From Alicyclobacillus tolerans (GTDB lineage Bacteria; Bacillota; Bacilli; Alicyclobacillales; Alicyclobacillaceae): a stretch of 64,000 nt of DNA. Of the stretch, positions 1 through 8,134 are shown piece by piece; position 1 is the stretch's first letter, and each line of letters begins with the position of its first letter. The notes beneath the pieces are model-generated. The model had not been told where the DNA came from. It saw only the letters and a list, made by a program, of their open reading frames with translations, and ran no database searches. The stretch lies in NCBI RefSeq assembly GCF_900142255.1, contig NZ_FRAF01000013.1:31900-95899 (forward strand). The letters run 5' to 3'. A program made the translations under genes and the position numbers.

Positions 1-969
1 AAAGAAGGATATTCAACAGGTGTTTTAACAGATCTCGCTAAAGCAGTGCAACGTTTGGAAAACGGCTTACGGATGGACGGGCAATTGCAAGAGACTCTGG
101 ATTTTTTACAAACAGCCCTTATTCATGTAGAAGAAGCTGGACATGCTTTGGATGCCTATCAAAATTCACTTGAATTTCAACCAAATCGTTTAGCAGACGT
201 GGAAGATCGCTTGATTCAATTACGTGGATTGATGCGTAAATATGGTACTTCGATTGATGAAATATGGGCTTATCGTAATCGGATTGAAGAAGAAGTTAAA
301 CAATTAGAAAACTTTGATGAGAATTTGGCGAGTTTGGAACGAGAAGAGGAACAGGCATGGCATGATTTAAAAATAGAAGCTGATTTGTTGAGCAACAAAC
401 GTAAGCAGGCTGCCGACAAACTAGCGTCTGAAGTTACAGCCATTCTGAAGGAATTAGACATGCCAAGCGCTCAATTTATAGTAAATATTAGAAAAAAAGA
501 GATCGTAGGAGCTGATGGACAGGATGAGGTTTCCATTCTTTTTTCAGCAAACTCGGGTGAAGATCTCAAACCGCTCGTGAAGGTAGCTTCGGGTGGGGAA
601 TTATCGAGGGTTTTGCTGGCTTTGCAAACCGTATTTGCGGAGGTTGAGCCTGCAGAACTGTTGATTTTTGATGAGATTGATACAGGTGTGAGCGGATATG
701 CCGTAGATAAAATGGCTCGCCAACTTCAGGAACTGGCGAGACACAAACAAGTGATTTGCGTAACTCATTCTCCTCAAATAGCTGCTTCCTCTGGACAACA
801 TCTTTTGATTGAAAAAAGACAATTTGAAAACCGTACCATTTCTGTAGCGTCGATCCTTTCTATAGAAGGTCGTATTCAAGAACTGGCACGTTTACTCGGT
901 TCCTCATTGGCAGATAATACTGCTCAAGAACATGCCAAGGCTCTTCTGCAAAGTTATGACAAAGTATAG
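1..969 (+). CDS. recN: DNA repair protein RecN, C-terminal part (5' end outside window)
   Basis: SMC-like ATPase that acts early in double-strand break repair. The reading frame is open from base 1, so about 322 C-terminal residues are visible. They comprise the second half of the coiled coil and the C-terminal ATPase lobe. The ABC signature VASGGELSRVLLA, the Walker B motif LLIFDEIDTGVSG and the switch histidine in VICVTHSPQIAA are all present. The protein ends 110 bases before spoIVB, the same recN-spoIVB-spo0A order seen in Bacillus. The N-terminal Walker A half lies upstream of the window. Identification is secure. Confidence 0.96.
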   Translation, partial: KEGYSTGVLTDLAKAVQRLENGLRMDGQLQETLDFLQTALIHVEEAGHALDAYQNSLEFQPNRLADVEDRLIQLRGLMRKYGTSIDEIWAYRNRIEEEVKQLENFDENLASLEREEEQAWHDLKIEADLLSNKRKQAADKLASEVTAILKELDMPSAQFIVNIRKKEIVGADGQDEVSILFSANSGEDLKPLVKVASGGELSRVLLALQTVFAEVEPAELLIFDEIDTGVSGYAVDKMARQLQELARHKQVICVTHSPQIAASSGQHLLIEKRQFENRTISVASILSIEGRIQELARLLGSSLADNTAQEHAKALLQSYDKV

Positions 970-1079
970 ACAAGTCTCGCCGACTTTGGAGCAATTTTTA
1001 CATCATATTGCCCACTCTTCAGGGAAAATTACTTATCGAGCGATACATCGGAGGTGTTGTTAGAAAAGGGGGAACTGAG

Positions 1080-2342
1080 ATGCCGTACCGCACAATTGCC
1101 AAATGGGTTGTCGTAGCAGGTGCAAGCATCATAGGTGTGAGCAGTATGTTAGCCCACCGTTCATATCCTATCGATGTGCTTCATCATCAAGACGATTCAA
1201 AGCTTTATACTGTGCAAAATCATCAAACCACTTTTCAAAGCGAGCCAAGCCAAGTGCTGCCCTCTCAATCTACAGGTATTGTGGCCGCTGAACTTACCTC
1301 CAGTGGTAATAAAAATCATATTGAGCAATCAGCAACAGATTCTCCATGGCAGAAGTGGACCAACTGGTTACCTTGGAAAAAACAAGAGGTTCACTTTGGA
1401 CCGCGATCGTACGTAGAAGTTGGAGGGGAATCAATAGGTATACGATTGCAGTCAGATGGGGTATTGGTCATCGGGTTTCAAGATTATGGTTCACGAAAAT
1501 CTCCAGCACGTTTTACAGATTTGGAGATTGGAGATGTCATACAGTCTATCAATGGACATCCAGTTCACTCCACACAGGATTTAACATCACAGTTAATCAG
1601 GCCTATGTTTGATATAAAACTTGGTATCATTCATCAAAAGAAGTCAAAAACGATTCATATCCATCCTTATTTAGACAATCATCAGCGTCCTCATTTAGGT
1701 ATTTTCGTACGTGACAAAGCCAGTGGTGTTGGAACATTGACTTACTATAATCCGGCAGAACACAGACTGGGTGCGCTTGGACATACCATTACAGATGTGG
1801 ATACTGGACAGCCTATTGAGGGGCGTGGATTGGTATTTGCTGCAAGAATTACTGGGATTGTAAAAGGGCAAATCGGTCATCCTGGTCAAAAGCGTGGGGA
1901 ATTCTCCACCCATTCTCATCCAATTGGCAAAATAGATCAAAATAATGGTTATGGTGTATTTGGTGAATGTCAGCCCAATGGAGCAATTGGACCGTTGTTA
2001 CCGGTAGCTTATCCAAACGAGGTTCACACAGGTGAAGCAACTTTATGGACGGTGCTTGAGGGAAACAAGATTGAGAAATTTAAAGTGGAAGTTGAAAAGA
2101 TATCCGCTTGGCAAACCATGCAAACCAAGAGTCTGGTTTTACATGTGGTTGATCCGCGACTTTTACAGGTTACAGGCGGTATTGTACAAGGAATGAGCGG
2201 AAGTCCGCTAACCCAAGATGGAAAACTAATTGGCGCTGTAACTCACGTATTTGTCTCAGATCCGACTCGTGGCTATGGTGTTTTAGCAACTTGGATGATG
2301 CATGCAGATGGAGAAGATCTACAGTCAAAGCTAACGGGATAA
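1080..2342 (+). CDS. spoIVB: SpoIVB serine peptidase (S55), sigma-K checkpoint protease
   Basis: In the SpoIVB family this forespore-secreted serine protease cleaves SpoIVFA so that the SpoIVFB protease can activate pro-sigma-K. I chose the ATG at 1080 because an AAGGGGG ribosome site ends a few bases upstream; the frame is open further upstream but without a good site. The protein is about 420 residues: an N-terminal membrane anchor (residues ~7-25), a PDZ domain (~105-190) and the S55 peptidase domain. The catalytic His lies in LGALGHTITD and the Ser in QGMSGSPLTQDG near residue 375. It sits directly ahead of spo0A, as in Bacillus. Confidence 0.95.
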   Translation: MPYRTIAKWVVVAGASIIGVSSMLAHRSYPIDVLHHQDDSKLYTVQNHQTTFQSEPSQVLPSQSTGIVAAELTSSGNKNHIEQSATDSPWQKWTNWLPWKKQEVHFGPRSYVEVGGESIGIRLQSDGVLVIGFQDYGSRKSPARFTDLEIGDVIQSINGHPVHSTQDLTSQLIRPMFDIKLGIIHQKKSKTIHIHPYLDNHQRPHLGIFVRDKASGVGTLTYYNPAEHRLGALGHTITDVDTGQPIEGRGLVFAARITGIVKGQIGHPGQKRGEFSTHSHPIGKIDQNNGYGVFGECQPNGAIGPLLPVAYPNEVHTGEATLWTVLEGNKIEKFKVEVEKISAWQTMQTKSLVLHVVDPRLLQVTGGIVQGMSGSPLTQDGKLIGAVTHVFVSDPTRGYGVLATWMMHADGEDLQSKLTG

Positions 2343-2356
2343 ATTTGAATTTGTCA

Positions 2357-2440
2357 TGTCGGAAGATGTCGATTTGGATGGAATTCTCACGAAAAGTATT
2401 ACGCAAGAATTGGCAGGAACCTTTCCCTGTTTGTCGAAAA
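2357..2440 (+). promoter_or_regulatory. Candidate Spo0A-box/sigma-H promoter region ahead of spo0A
   Basis: The 129-base gap between spoIVB and spo0A holds a good 0A-box match, TTTGTCGAAAA around 2430-2440. Two weaker matches lie upstream: TGTCGGAA at 2357 and TGTCGAT at 2367. Just before the best box is GCAGGAACC (about 2413-2421), which resembles a sigma-H -35 element. In B. subtilis spo0A has a sigma-H promoter (Ps) controlled by 0A boxes, so autoregulation is the natural reading. This is motif matching by eye only. Confidence 0.45.
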
Positions 2441-2471
2441 AGTTTCACAGCGAACGCAGGGGGGGTTTCTG

Positions 2472-3278
2472 GTGGCAATTAGTGTATTGATTGCGGACGA
2501 TAATAGGGAATTTGCAGATTTGCTAGCTGAGTTCTTATCTACTCAAAGCGATATGAATGTAACTGGTGTCGCCTATAACGGCACAGATGTTTTAGAATTG
2601 GTCCGAGAACAGGCGCCTGATGTCATTGTTTTAGATATTATCATGCCTGTGCTTGACGGTATTTCCACAATTGAACGGCTTTCTGAACAAAACCATCAAA
2701 AAATGCCCAAGATTATTATGCTGACTGCATTTGGACAAGAACATGTGACCAGACGAGCAGCAGAATTAGGTGTCTCGTACTTTATCCTTAAGCCATTTGA
2801 TATGGCGACGCTTGCAGAACGGATACGTCAAATCGTTTTCTCCTCGAATGCGCCTGTGGCAGCTACAGTTTCATTTGCTCCCATGTCGGCTACTCCGTCA
2901 ATTAGCGGATCGACTGTTGCGAAAAAATCTGTAGATGCCCAAATCACGCAGATCATTCACGAAATTGGTGTTCCTGCTCATATCAAAGGTTATCATTATC
3001 TTCGTGAAGCAATTGGTATTGTCTATGATGATGTTGATATCCTCGGTTCTATTACAAAAATTTTGTATCCAAGAATTGCCGAGCGCTATAAAACGACACC
3101 TTCACGAGTAGAGCGAGCTATTCGTCATTCTATTGAAGTTGCATGGGGGCGCGGGAATATGGATGCCATTCGCACGGTTTTTGGCTATACCGTAAGCGCT
3201 TCGAAAACAAAGCCGACAAATTCGGAATTTATTGCCATGATAGCTGATAAATTGAGGATGGAGCATAGAGTAGGGTAA
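2472..3278 (+). CDS. spo0A: Stage 0 sporulation master regulator Spo0A
   Basis: Response regulator that commits the cell to sporulation after phosphorelay input. The start is GTG at 2472, preceded by a GGGGGGG-type ribosome site. The receiver domain (residues 1-~120) has the acidic pair D9/D10 and the phospho-acceptor D55 in [14 protein letters not shown] linker of about 25 residues leads to the DNA-binding domain, with the Spo0A recognition helix region [19 protein letters not shown] near residue ~215. The length of 268 residues matches the family. It lies downstream of spoIVB with its own candidate promoter. Confidence 0.97.
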   Translation: MAISVLIADDNREFADLLAEFLSTQSDMNVTGVAYNGTDVLELVREQAPDVIVLDIIMPVLDGISTIERLSEQNHQKMPKIIMLTAFGQEHVTRRAAELGVSYFILKPFDMATLAERIRQIVFSSNAPVAATVSFAPMSATPSISGSTVAKKSVDAQITQIIHEIGVPAHIKGYHYLREAIGIVYDDVDILGSITKILYPRIAERYKTTPSRVERAIRHSIEVAWGRGNMDAIRTVFGYTVSASKTKPTNSEFIAMIADKLRMEHRVG

Positions 3279-3325
3279 AAGTTTGTCTTCATTCATAATG
3301 ACTCGAAGATTACAAATTTAAAGCC

Positions 3326-3379
3326 AATCGCTTTTTGGTAAGATGGAAGTGTGAAAATCTTTACCAAAAGGCGATTTTT
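3326..3379 (+). terminator. Rho-independent terminator after spo0A
   Basis: A long inverted repeat pairs AATCGCTTTTTGGTAAGAT (from 3326) with ATCTTTACCAAAAGGCGATT (to 3376). It has a 12-base loop and is followed directly by TTT. It closes the recN-spoIVB-spo0A unit. Confidence 0.85.
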
Positions 3380-3405
3380 GTATTTGTATAGTTGGAGTGG
3401 TTGTA

Positions 3406-3948
3406 ATGTTATTCGAAAAAGACTTGCTGTCTGTAAGATTATTAACAATGCAAGATTACCCTCTGCTGGTCAAATGGCTTTCTCAACCACAAGTTCTCGA
3501 ATTTTACGAAGGTAGAGATCAATCCTATAATATGTCTAAAATTTCCAGGTTATATGGGTCAAAAAACCTCCGTGGAATAACAGCTTGCATAGTTGAATAT
3601 AGAGGAGAAAATATTGGCTATGTCCAGTTTTACGCTTTACCCGATCAACAAAAAAATGAATATGGGTTACGTAAGGAAGAGTTGATTTATGGTATAGATC
3701 TATTCATCGGTGAGACTTCTTTTTGGAATCGGGGCATAGGTACTTTATTAGTGACATCATTGGTGCAATATCTAGAATGGGATTGCAAAGTTCATCGAAT
3801 TGTGGCTGATCCGTTTGAATGGAATGTAAGAGCTATCCGCTGTTATGAAAAAGCGGGTTTTCGTAAATGGAAGTATTTACAACATCATGAAATTCATGAA
3901 GGAACCTGGCAAAACAGTTGGTTAATGATGTATTCTTCTGCAAAGTGA
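3406..3948 (+). CDS. GNAT acetyltransferase, AAC(6')-like
   Basis: Acetyl-CoA-dependent N-acetyltransferase of about 180 residues. I chose the ATG at 3406 because GGAG lies nine bases upstream. The acetyl-CoA site motif is visible in FWNRGIGTLLVTSLVQYL (about residues 107-124). The following HRIVADPFEWNVRAIRCYEKAGF segment is typical of RimJ/RimL and aminoglycoside 6'-acetyltransferase relatives. Overall the pattern (GIDLFIGE before the CoA loop, N-terminal LSVRLLTMQDYPLLVKWL) is closest to AAC(6')-type proteins. The natural substrate cannot be read from sequence. It stands alone after the spo0A terminator. Confidence 0.85.
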   Translation: MLFEKDLLSVRLLTMQDYPLLVKWLSQPQVLEFYEGRDQSYNMSKISRLYGSKNLRGITACIVEYRGENIGYVQFYALPDQQKNEYGLRKEELIYGIDLFIGETSFWNRGIGTLLVTSLVQYLEWDCKVHRIVADPFEWNVRAIRCYEKAGFRKWKYLQHHEIHEGTWQNSWLMMYSSAK

Positions 3949-3989
3949 TCTGCAAAGAATAGAGAAAAAGCATCACAGGAGGCAGACTG

Positions 3990-4511
3990 ATGGAGGATAT
4001 TCGCTATCCAATCGGAAAATTTGTATTCGTTGAAAATGTAACAGAATTGGAGAGGGGGAAGTGGATTCAAGATATTGTTGAAGCACCTTCCAAACTGAAT
4101 CATGCTGTTGAAGGATTATCAGGAGAACAGTTGGACATACCCTATCGTGATGGAGGCTGGACGATTCGACAAATTGTCCATCATTTGGCTGAAAACGATA
4201 TGTTAGTGTATGCAAGATTTAAGAGCGCTTTAACCGAAGATAATCCACAAATCATGGCGGTCAAAGAAAACTTATGGGCAGAACTTCCTGACGTTCATGT
4301 GCCCATTGCTTCATCGTTGCAGTTGTTTACATTGATTCATGAACGTTGGTCCATTTTACTCAAAAATATGTCTGATAAAGATTTTACACGTACTTTTGTC
4401 CATCCTGTAAGTGGGGTGTGGGACCTAAATAAAGCGCTCGGTGTTTATTCTTGGCATAACAGACACCATATAGCACAAATTATTAATTTGCGGGAAAGAA
4501 TGGGTTGGTAA
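3990..4511 (+). CDS. yfiT: YfiT/DinB-type putative metal-dependent transferase
   Basis: A 173-residue DinB-fold protein strongly resembling B. subtilis YfiT, a metal-binding protein of the family that includes bacillithiol transferases. Diagnostic stretches are LDIPYRDGGWTIRQIVHHLA (metal-ligand His near residue 66) and YSWHNRHHIAQI near residue 160 with the other histidines. The N-terminal YPIGKFVFVE is also family-typical. The start ATG at 3990 has a strong AGGAGG site. It probably has its own transcript or is co-transcribed with the acetyltransferase ending 41 bases upstream. Confidence 0.9.
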   Translation: MEDIRYPIGKFVFVENVTELERGKWIQDIVEAPSKLNHAVEGLSGEQLDIPYRDGGWTIRQIVHHLAENDMLVYARFKSALTEDNPQIMAVKENLWAELPDVHVPIASSLQLFTLIHERWSILLKNMSDKDFTRTFVHPVSGVWDLNKALGVYSWHNRHHIAQIINLRERMGW

Positions 4512-4716
4512 ATTGTTTCTCTCGTTGCTGGGGTGGAATGAATTTTAGATCAATAGCACATTTGACATGATGGATGACACAATTTATCTATAAATATGCC
4601 AAGTTCCGCTCGTCCATGTGGACGAATATCGTGATGTCCAAATCCTTCCTTCGCGTAGAGTGTAGATGACCACAAACCAGTTTTGTGGAAATTCACTCTA
4701 TAGGAGGAGAGTAGAC

Positions 4717-5004
4717 ATGGTGACTCGTGCGCATGTCACACCATATGTGGGGCAGCGTGTAGTTGTTCGCACTCATAATGGAGCCATCCATCACGGTATC
4801 CTGCATTCCGTCACTAACGATGGAATCTACCTGCGCCCTTTGCGTGGTCAATGGCAGACAGCCAATTGTCAAGAGCAAGCACAATACGAAGTCTTAACCC
4901 GCAAGAACGGATCGCAGGAAGACGTTGAAGAAGCATGGTGGCCATTCTTTTTCTTGCCCTGGCTTGCTATAGCTGCATTTTGGCCATGGGCTTGGTGGTG
5001 GTAA
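4717..5004 (+). CDS. Small protein with Sm-like N-terminus and tryptophan-rich hydrophobic tail
   Basis: Of 95 residues. ATG 4717 follows a near-perfect TAGGAGGAG site; the longer open frame from 4666 is unlikely. The first ~45 residues (YVGQRVVVRTHNGAIHHGIL, then GIYLRP) look like the small beta-barrel found in YuzF-type and other short Bacilli envelope proteins. The last 22 residues are almost entirely aromatic or hydrophobic (WWPFFFLPW onwards, ending WWW) and could insert into a membrane. A short hairpin, CCACAAA/TTTTGTGG, lies just ahead of the ribosome site. The specific function is unknown; a spore or envelope role is a guess. Confidence 0.75.
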   Translation: MVTRAHVTPYVGQRVVVRTHNGAIHHGILHSVTNDGIYLRPLRGQWQTANCQEQAQYEVLTRKNGSQEDVEEAWWPFFFLPWLAIAAFWPWAWWW

Positions 5005-5045
5005 GTTCTGTTTTTTGTATGAAGCATCAACTTTTCTTCATGGTA

Positions 5046-5066
5046 GCCGGCTCCCTGCGAGCCGGC
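5046..5066. terminator. GC-rich hairpin between convergent genes
   Basis: Perfect stem GCCGGCTC/GAGCCGGC with a 5-base loop, between a plus-strand gene ending at 5004 and a minus-strand gene ending at 5112. No clear T tract follows on either strand, so it may be a weak bidirectional terminator or an mRNA end stabiliser. Confidence 0.5.
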
Positions 5067-5111
5067 GTTACTCATATATCATCTGCTAAATTTACGGTGA
5101 GGGATTTGAAC

Positions 5112-5972
5112 TTAGGATGCTGAACCAGGCTTCAGCACGTACAGTGTGAGTGTCCTTCTACCAAAATCCAACGCCTCTTGTTCGGTAGCCATACAGATGT
5201 CTATTCGATCTCCCTGAATAGCGCCTCCCGTATCGGCAGCAATTAAGTCTCCAAATCCAGGGATATAGACCACCGAACCGAGGGGGATGACAGACGGATC
5301 GACCGCGATAACGCCTGGTTCAGCAGGTCTTCCTGTTGCAGTAATTCCGCCTGCAACGTATGCCGTAGCAACCACCGTTAAAGTTTCGGCACTTTGCAAA
5401 TTATTGCTGCTTCTCGCACTGAGCGTACTTTCAGGATTAGATTGATTGTAAGTTTGGGATTGAATAGGTGGTAAAACTGGAGCAATCCCTTCTAAGAGAA
5501 CACGGGGAGTTGGGGGGCGGATGGTTTGAACGTGTTCGGCCTGTTGCAACATACGACCATCTAAAAAAACGCGCACCTGTTTAATCTCAGCAATGCCTTC
5601 TTCGCCAGAGTGCAAGACGTGGTATTGACCTACTGGCAAACGAGTTGTTTTTTCTATAAAGGTTTCAAATGGTAATCTTCGCTTGCTGATGGTGGTTACC
5701 ACATGTTTTTGCATAAACCGATGGTCTGTATGAAGACTTGTCATGAACGATTTTTTAGAGTTTTCTTTTTTTTGCAATCTAATTTTTAGCCATTGTGATT
5801 TATTTTGCGCCTGTAAATTAGAATTTTCATTATTGATATAAATTGAATTCGCTTTCGGAAACAGGGTAGTAGTTTCCTGATGAGAAGAAGGAACCAATGT
5901 AGTAGCTCCATCGGCAATCAGCGAGGCAATCAGAGCTGAAATGGTTACCGGCATCATACCTGGCTTAAGCAA
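5112..5972 (-). CDS. Exported G5/3D-domain cell-wall protein (YabE/YuiC-type)
   Basis: A 286-residue protein. The TTG at 5972 is preferred because AGGGGTG lies five bases upstream. An N-terminal hydrophobic segment suggests export. Residues ~110-165 resemble a G5 domain, as in resuscitation-promoting-factor-like proteins. The C-terminal 3D domain (~residues 200-282) carries the three signature aspartates: IAVDPSVIPLGS, AADTGG and GDRIDI. In this group the 3D domain forms a double-psi barrel related to MltA-type lytic transglycosylases, so peptidoglycan remodelling at germination or growth is likely. It is transcribed alone on the minus strand. Confidence 0.88.
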   Translation of the reverse strand: MLKPGMMPVTISALIASLIADGATTLVPSSHQETTTLFPKANSIYINNENSNLQAQNKSQWLKIRLQKKENSKKSFMTSLHTDHRFMQKHVVTTISKRRLPFETFIEKTTRLPVGQYHVLHSGEEGIAEIKQVRVFLDGRMLQQAEHVQTIRPPTPRVLLEGIAPVLPPIQSQTYNQSNPESTLSARSSNNLQSAETLTVVATAYVAGGITATGRPAEPGVIAVDPSVIPLGSVVYIPGFGDLIAADTGGAIQGDRIDICMATEQEALDFGRRTLTLYVLKPGSAS

Positions 5973-6113
5973 TTGCTCACCCCTATCGAAAAATAATGAA
6001 TTGGATTGGCTGGTTTGTCATTCAGACTATGCACCAGCCTCTCTTTTCATGACAGAGTTTTTACCGTATCTTTAGGTTTGCAGTTCTCGTTTGGGAAAAG
6101 AGGCACAATACAT

Positions 6114-7028
6114 ATGAATAAACCTATAGCTTTGATTTCTTTAATCCTAGTTACATTGGTTTGGGGAGTAACATTTACTTTAACGAAATCAGCACTTTCG
6201 GATGTACCTGCCCTGCCACTTTTGGCGATCCGCTTTCTATTAGCTAGTTTTTGTATGCTGCCCTTCGTGTTTTGGAAACGTGACCTGCGAAAACAAATGA
6301 ATTGGCAATCGACGTGGATAGGTGCAGGAATTGGTCTGGTATTAATGCTTGGTTATGCCTTGCAAACTTTTGGACTAGAGACCACTTCACCCGCAACAAG
6401 TGGCTTTTTGACAGGACTTTCAGTGGTCATAGTACCGTTTATCAGTTCGGTTATTCAGAAAAAAAAGAGAATGGGCGTCCGTGTCTGGGTTGGAACATGG
6501 TTCGCAGCAGGCGGTTTATATCTACTTTGTGGACCAGGATTAATTCATATGCAACCTGGCATCCTGGAAGGTTTATTTTGTGCGTTGTTTATGGCGTTAC
6601 AAATCGTCATGGTAGAAAAGGCAGCCCCTTTCATCTCACCTCTCTATCTGGCTTTTGTTGAAATTGCAACCATGTCAATTTGTTTTTCAATATACTCCTT
6701 TTTGGTTTACCCTCATTCAGTATGGAATCTGGCAAATTGGTTGCAGCCCAAAGTGGTTATTTCTCTGCTTGTCAACGGCATTATGGGTACCTCTATTGCT
6801 TATTGGATTCAAAATGTTGCTCAACGTTATTTGAGCGCTTCTCAATCTGCAGTTATTTTTACGTTAGAACCGGTATTCGCTGCTCTTGTGGCTTGGCTTT
6901 TAGATCAGCAGAAGTTAGGTTTCTTCACATGGTTCGGAGCTTTTTTCATTTTGCTAGGCATGTGGTTGAGCGATACTTCCATTCGATGGAAACTAACATG
7001 GAAAAATCATGATGAAATCAGTCAATGA
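6114..7028 (+). CDS. EamA/DMT-family membrane transporter
   Basis: About 304 residues with ten predicted membrane segments in two EamA repeats; the N-terminal one starts IALISLILVTLVWGVTFTLT. The ATG at 6114 is chosen over an upstream extension because the protein then begins at the first membrane helix, with an AAGAGG site nearby. The second repeat includes NGIMGTSIAYWIQNVAQRYL, common in drug/metabolite exporters (RhaT/YdcZ superfamily). The substrate cannot be predicted. No operon partner is evident, and it is followed by the c-di-AMP riboswitch of the next gene. Confidence 0.9.
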   Translation: MNKPIALISLILVTLVWGVTFTLTKSALSDVPALPLLAIRFLLASFCMLPFVFWKRDLRKQMNWQSTWIGAGIGLVLMLGYALQTFGLETTSPATSGFLTGLSVVIVPFISSVIQKKKRMGVRVWVGTWFAAGGLYLLCGPGLIHMQPGILEGLFCALFMALQIVMVEKAAPFISPLYLAFVEIATMSICFSIYSFLVYPHSVWNLANWLQPKVVISLLVNGIMGTSIAYWIQNVAQRYLSASQSAVIFTLEPVFAALVAWLLDQQKLGFFTWFGAFFILLGMWLSDTSIRWKLTWKNHDEISQ

Positions 7029-7130
7029 GGTAGAAAAATGATAATGTTTATATAAAAAATGGTAATCAAGTAAATTATTTTAGAATGAATTCAATAATTT
7101 TTTATGTTAGCTTGTTAGTAATCTTCTGCT

Positions 7131-7285
7131 TCAAGCCGAATCGCTGATAGCAGCGTACGGGGGATTTTCAGTATGAAGGTGCGGGAATGATGCAATTGCC
7201 CGATCGCCTTCTAGGGGTGAATCCAAATTTGGACAGGCGTACTCGATCGCCTGAACCCGACAGCTAACCTCGGAGGCAATTCTCG
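7131..7285 (+). ncRNA. Cyclic di-AMP riboswitch (ydaO/yuaA class)
   Basis: The leader of the LysM hydrolase gene contains the conserved blocks of the ydaO/yuaA motif in order: an AAGCCGAATCGC start at ~7133, GGGGTGAATCC at ~7215, a pairing GGCG/CGCC arm, and GAACCCGACAGCTAACCTCGG at ~7253-7273. The nucleotides GACAGCTAACCTCGG are a hallmark of the class. In Gram-positive bacteria these switches turn off cell-wall hydrolase and potassium-transport genes when c-di-AMP is high, matching the gene that follows. I did not resolve a separate intrinsic terminator in the expression platform. Confidence 0.9.
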
Positions 7286-7306
7286 AGAGGGAGTCGTTTA
7301 CACATT

Positions 7307-8023
7307 ATGTTGAAAAAACAATTTTTAAAGAAGCGAACTTTGCAAATCGCTGCTCCGGTCGTAGCAGTATCTTTTTTTGCGGCCACACATATGACGGTTG
7401 CCCATGCAGATACGATGTCAACGTACACCGTACAAGCAGGCGATACATTATGGAAAATTTCTCAAGCCTACCATATCTCTCTAGCTTCATTGGAAGCAGC
7501 TAATCCTCAGGTCACTCCGCGCGATATGTTGATTGGCACAGTACTGAATTTGCCAGTCTCAAGCCGTACATCTTCTTCTATTGTGGCCAACACCAACCAA
7601 ATAAATTCAAGTTCATCTCCAACCGCAAATGCTGATTATTCAGAGGCTACTTACAATAGTAATCTATATTGGTTAGCTCATTTAATTTCTGCTGAAGCTC
7701 AGGGTACCCCGCTCAATGCTCAAATTGCAGTGGGGGATGTTGTCTGGAATCGTATGCAAAATCCAGATTACCCAAACACTGCTTATGGGGTAATATTCCA
7801 GAAAACGAACGGTTATGCGCAGTTTACTTGTACCACGAACGGTTTTATCTATCAGACTCCTGTGGCTAGCGCTTGGACCGCTGCCGAAGATGTGTTGGAC
7901 AACCATGAAAATCTAGTACCTAATGCGTATGTTTTTTATAATCCATCCAAAACCGCTTCTAACAGTTGGGTCTGGGATCAACCAACCATTGAACAAATTG
8001 GGCCGTTTATTTTTGCACAGTGA
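7307..8023 (+). CDS. LysM-containing spore-cortex-type cell wall hydrolase (SleB/CwlJ catalytic family)
   Basis: A secreted 238-residue protein. The signal peptide is residues ~1-34, ending around AHA. One LysM peptidoglycan-binding repeat (residues ~38-82, YTVQAGDTLWKISQAY) is followed by a Ser/Asn-rich linker. The C-terminal Hydrolase_2 domain (~residues 120-238) has the catalytic Glu likely in HLISAEAQGTPLNAQIAVG. Members cleave the glycan strand of peptidoglycan. The gene lies directly under a c-di-AMP riboswitch, so wall hydrolysis is probably tied to turgor or wall stress signalling. Confidence 0.92.
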   Translation: MLKKQFLKKRTLQIAAPVVAVSFFAATHMTVAHADTMSTYTVQAGDTLWKISQAYHISLASLEAANPQVTPRDMLIGTVLNLPVSSRTSSSIVANTNQINSSSSPTANADYSEATYNSNLYWLAHLISAEAQGTPLNAQIAVGDVVWNRMQNPDYPNTAYGVIFQKTNGYAQFTCTTNGFIYQTPVASAWTAAEDVLDNHENLVPNAYVFYNPSKTASNSWVWDQPTIEQIGPFIFAQ

Positions 8024-8060
8024 TGGTTTTGTAGAAAGCCATCACTGGTTAGATTTTTAA
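8018..8060 (+). terminator. Hairpin terminator at the end of the LysM hydrolase gene
   Basis: Nine-base-pair stem CAGTGATGG (8018-8026) with CCATCACTG (8039-8047), overlapping the stop codon and followed by GTTAGATTTTTAA. It separates the riboswitch-controlled gene from the next hydrolase. Confidence 0.65.
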
Positions 8061-8134
8061 AAAGTTTATATTTTATTTGCTAAACTTATATAACAGAAAA
8101 TTTTAAATAATAAAACAAAAAAGAGGTGCATTTT

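Noticed and set aside
6302..7012. Two plus-strand open frames within the EamA transporter
   Set aside because: Out-of-frame shadows of the membrane-protein gene; no starts with ribosome sites.
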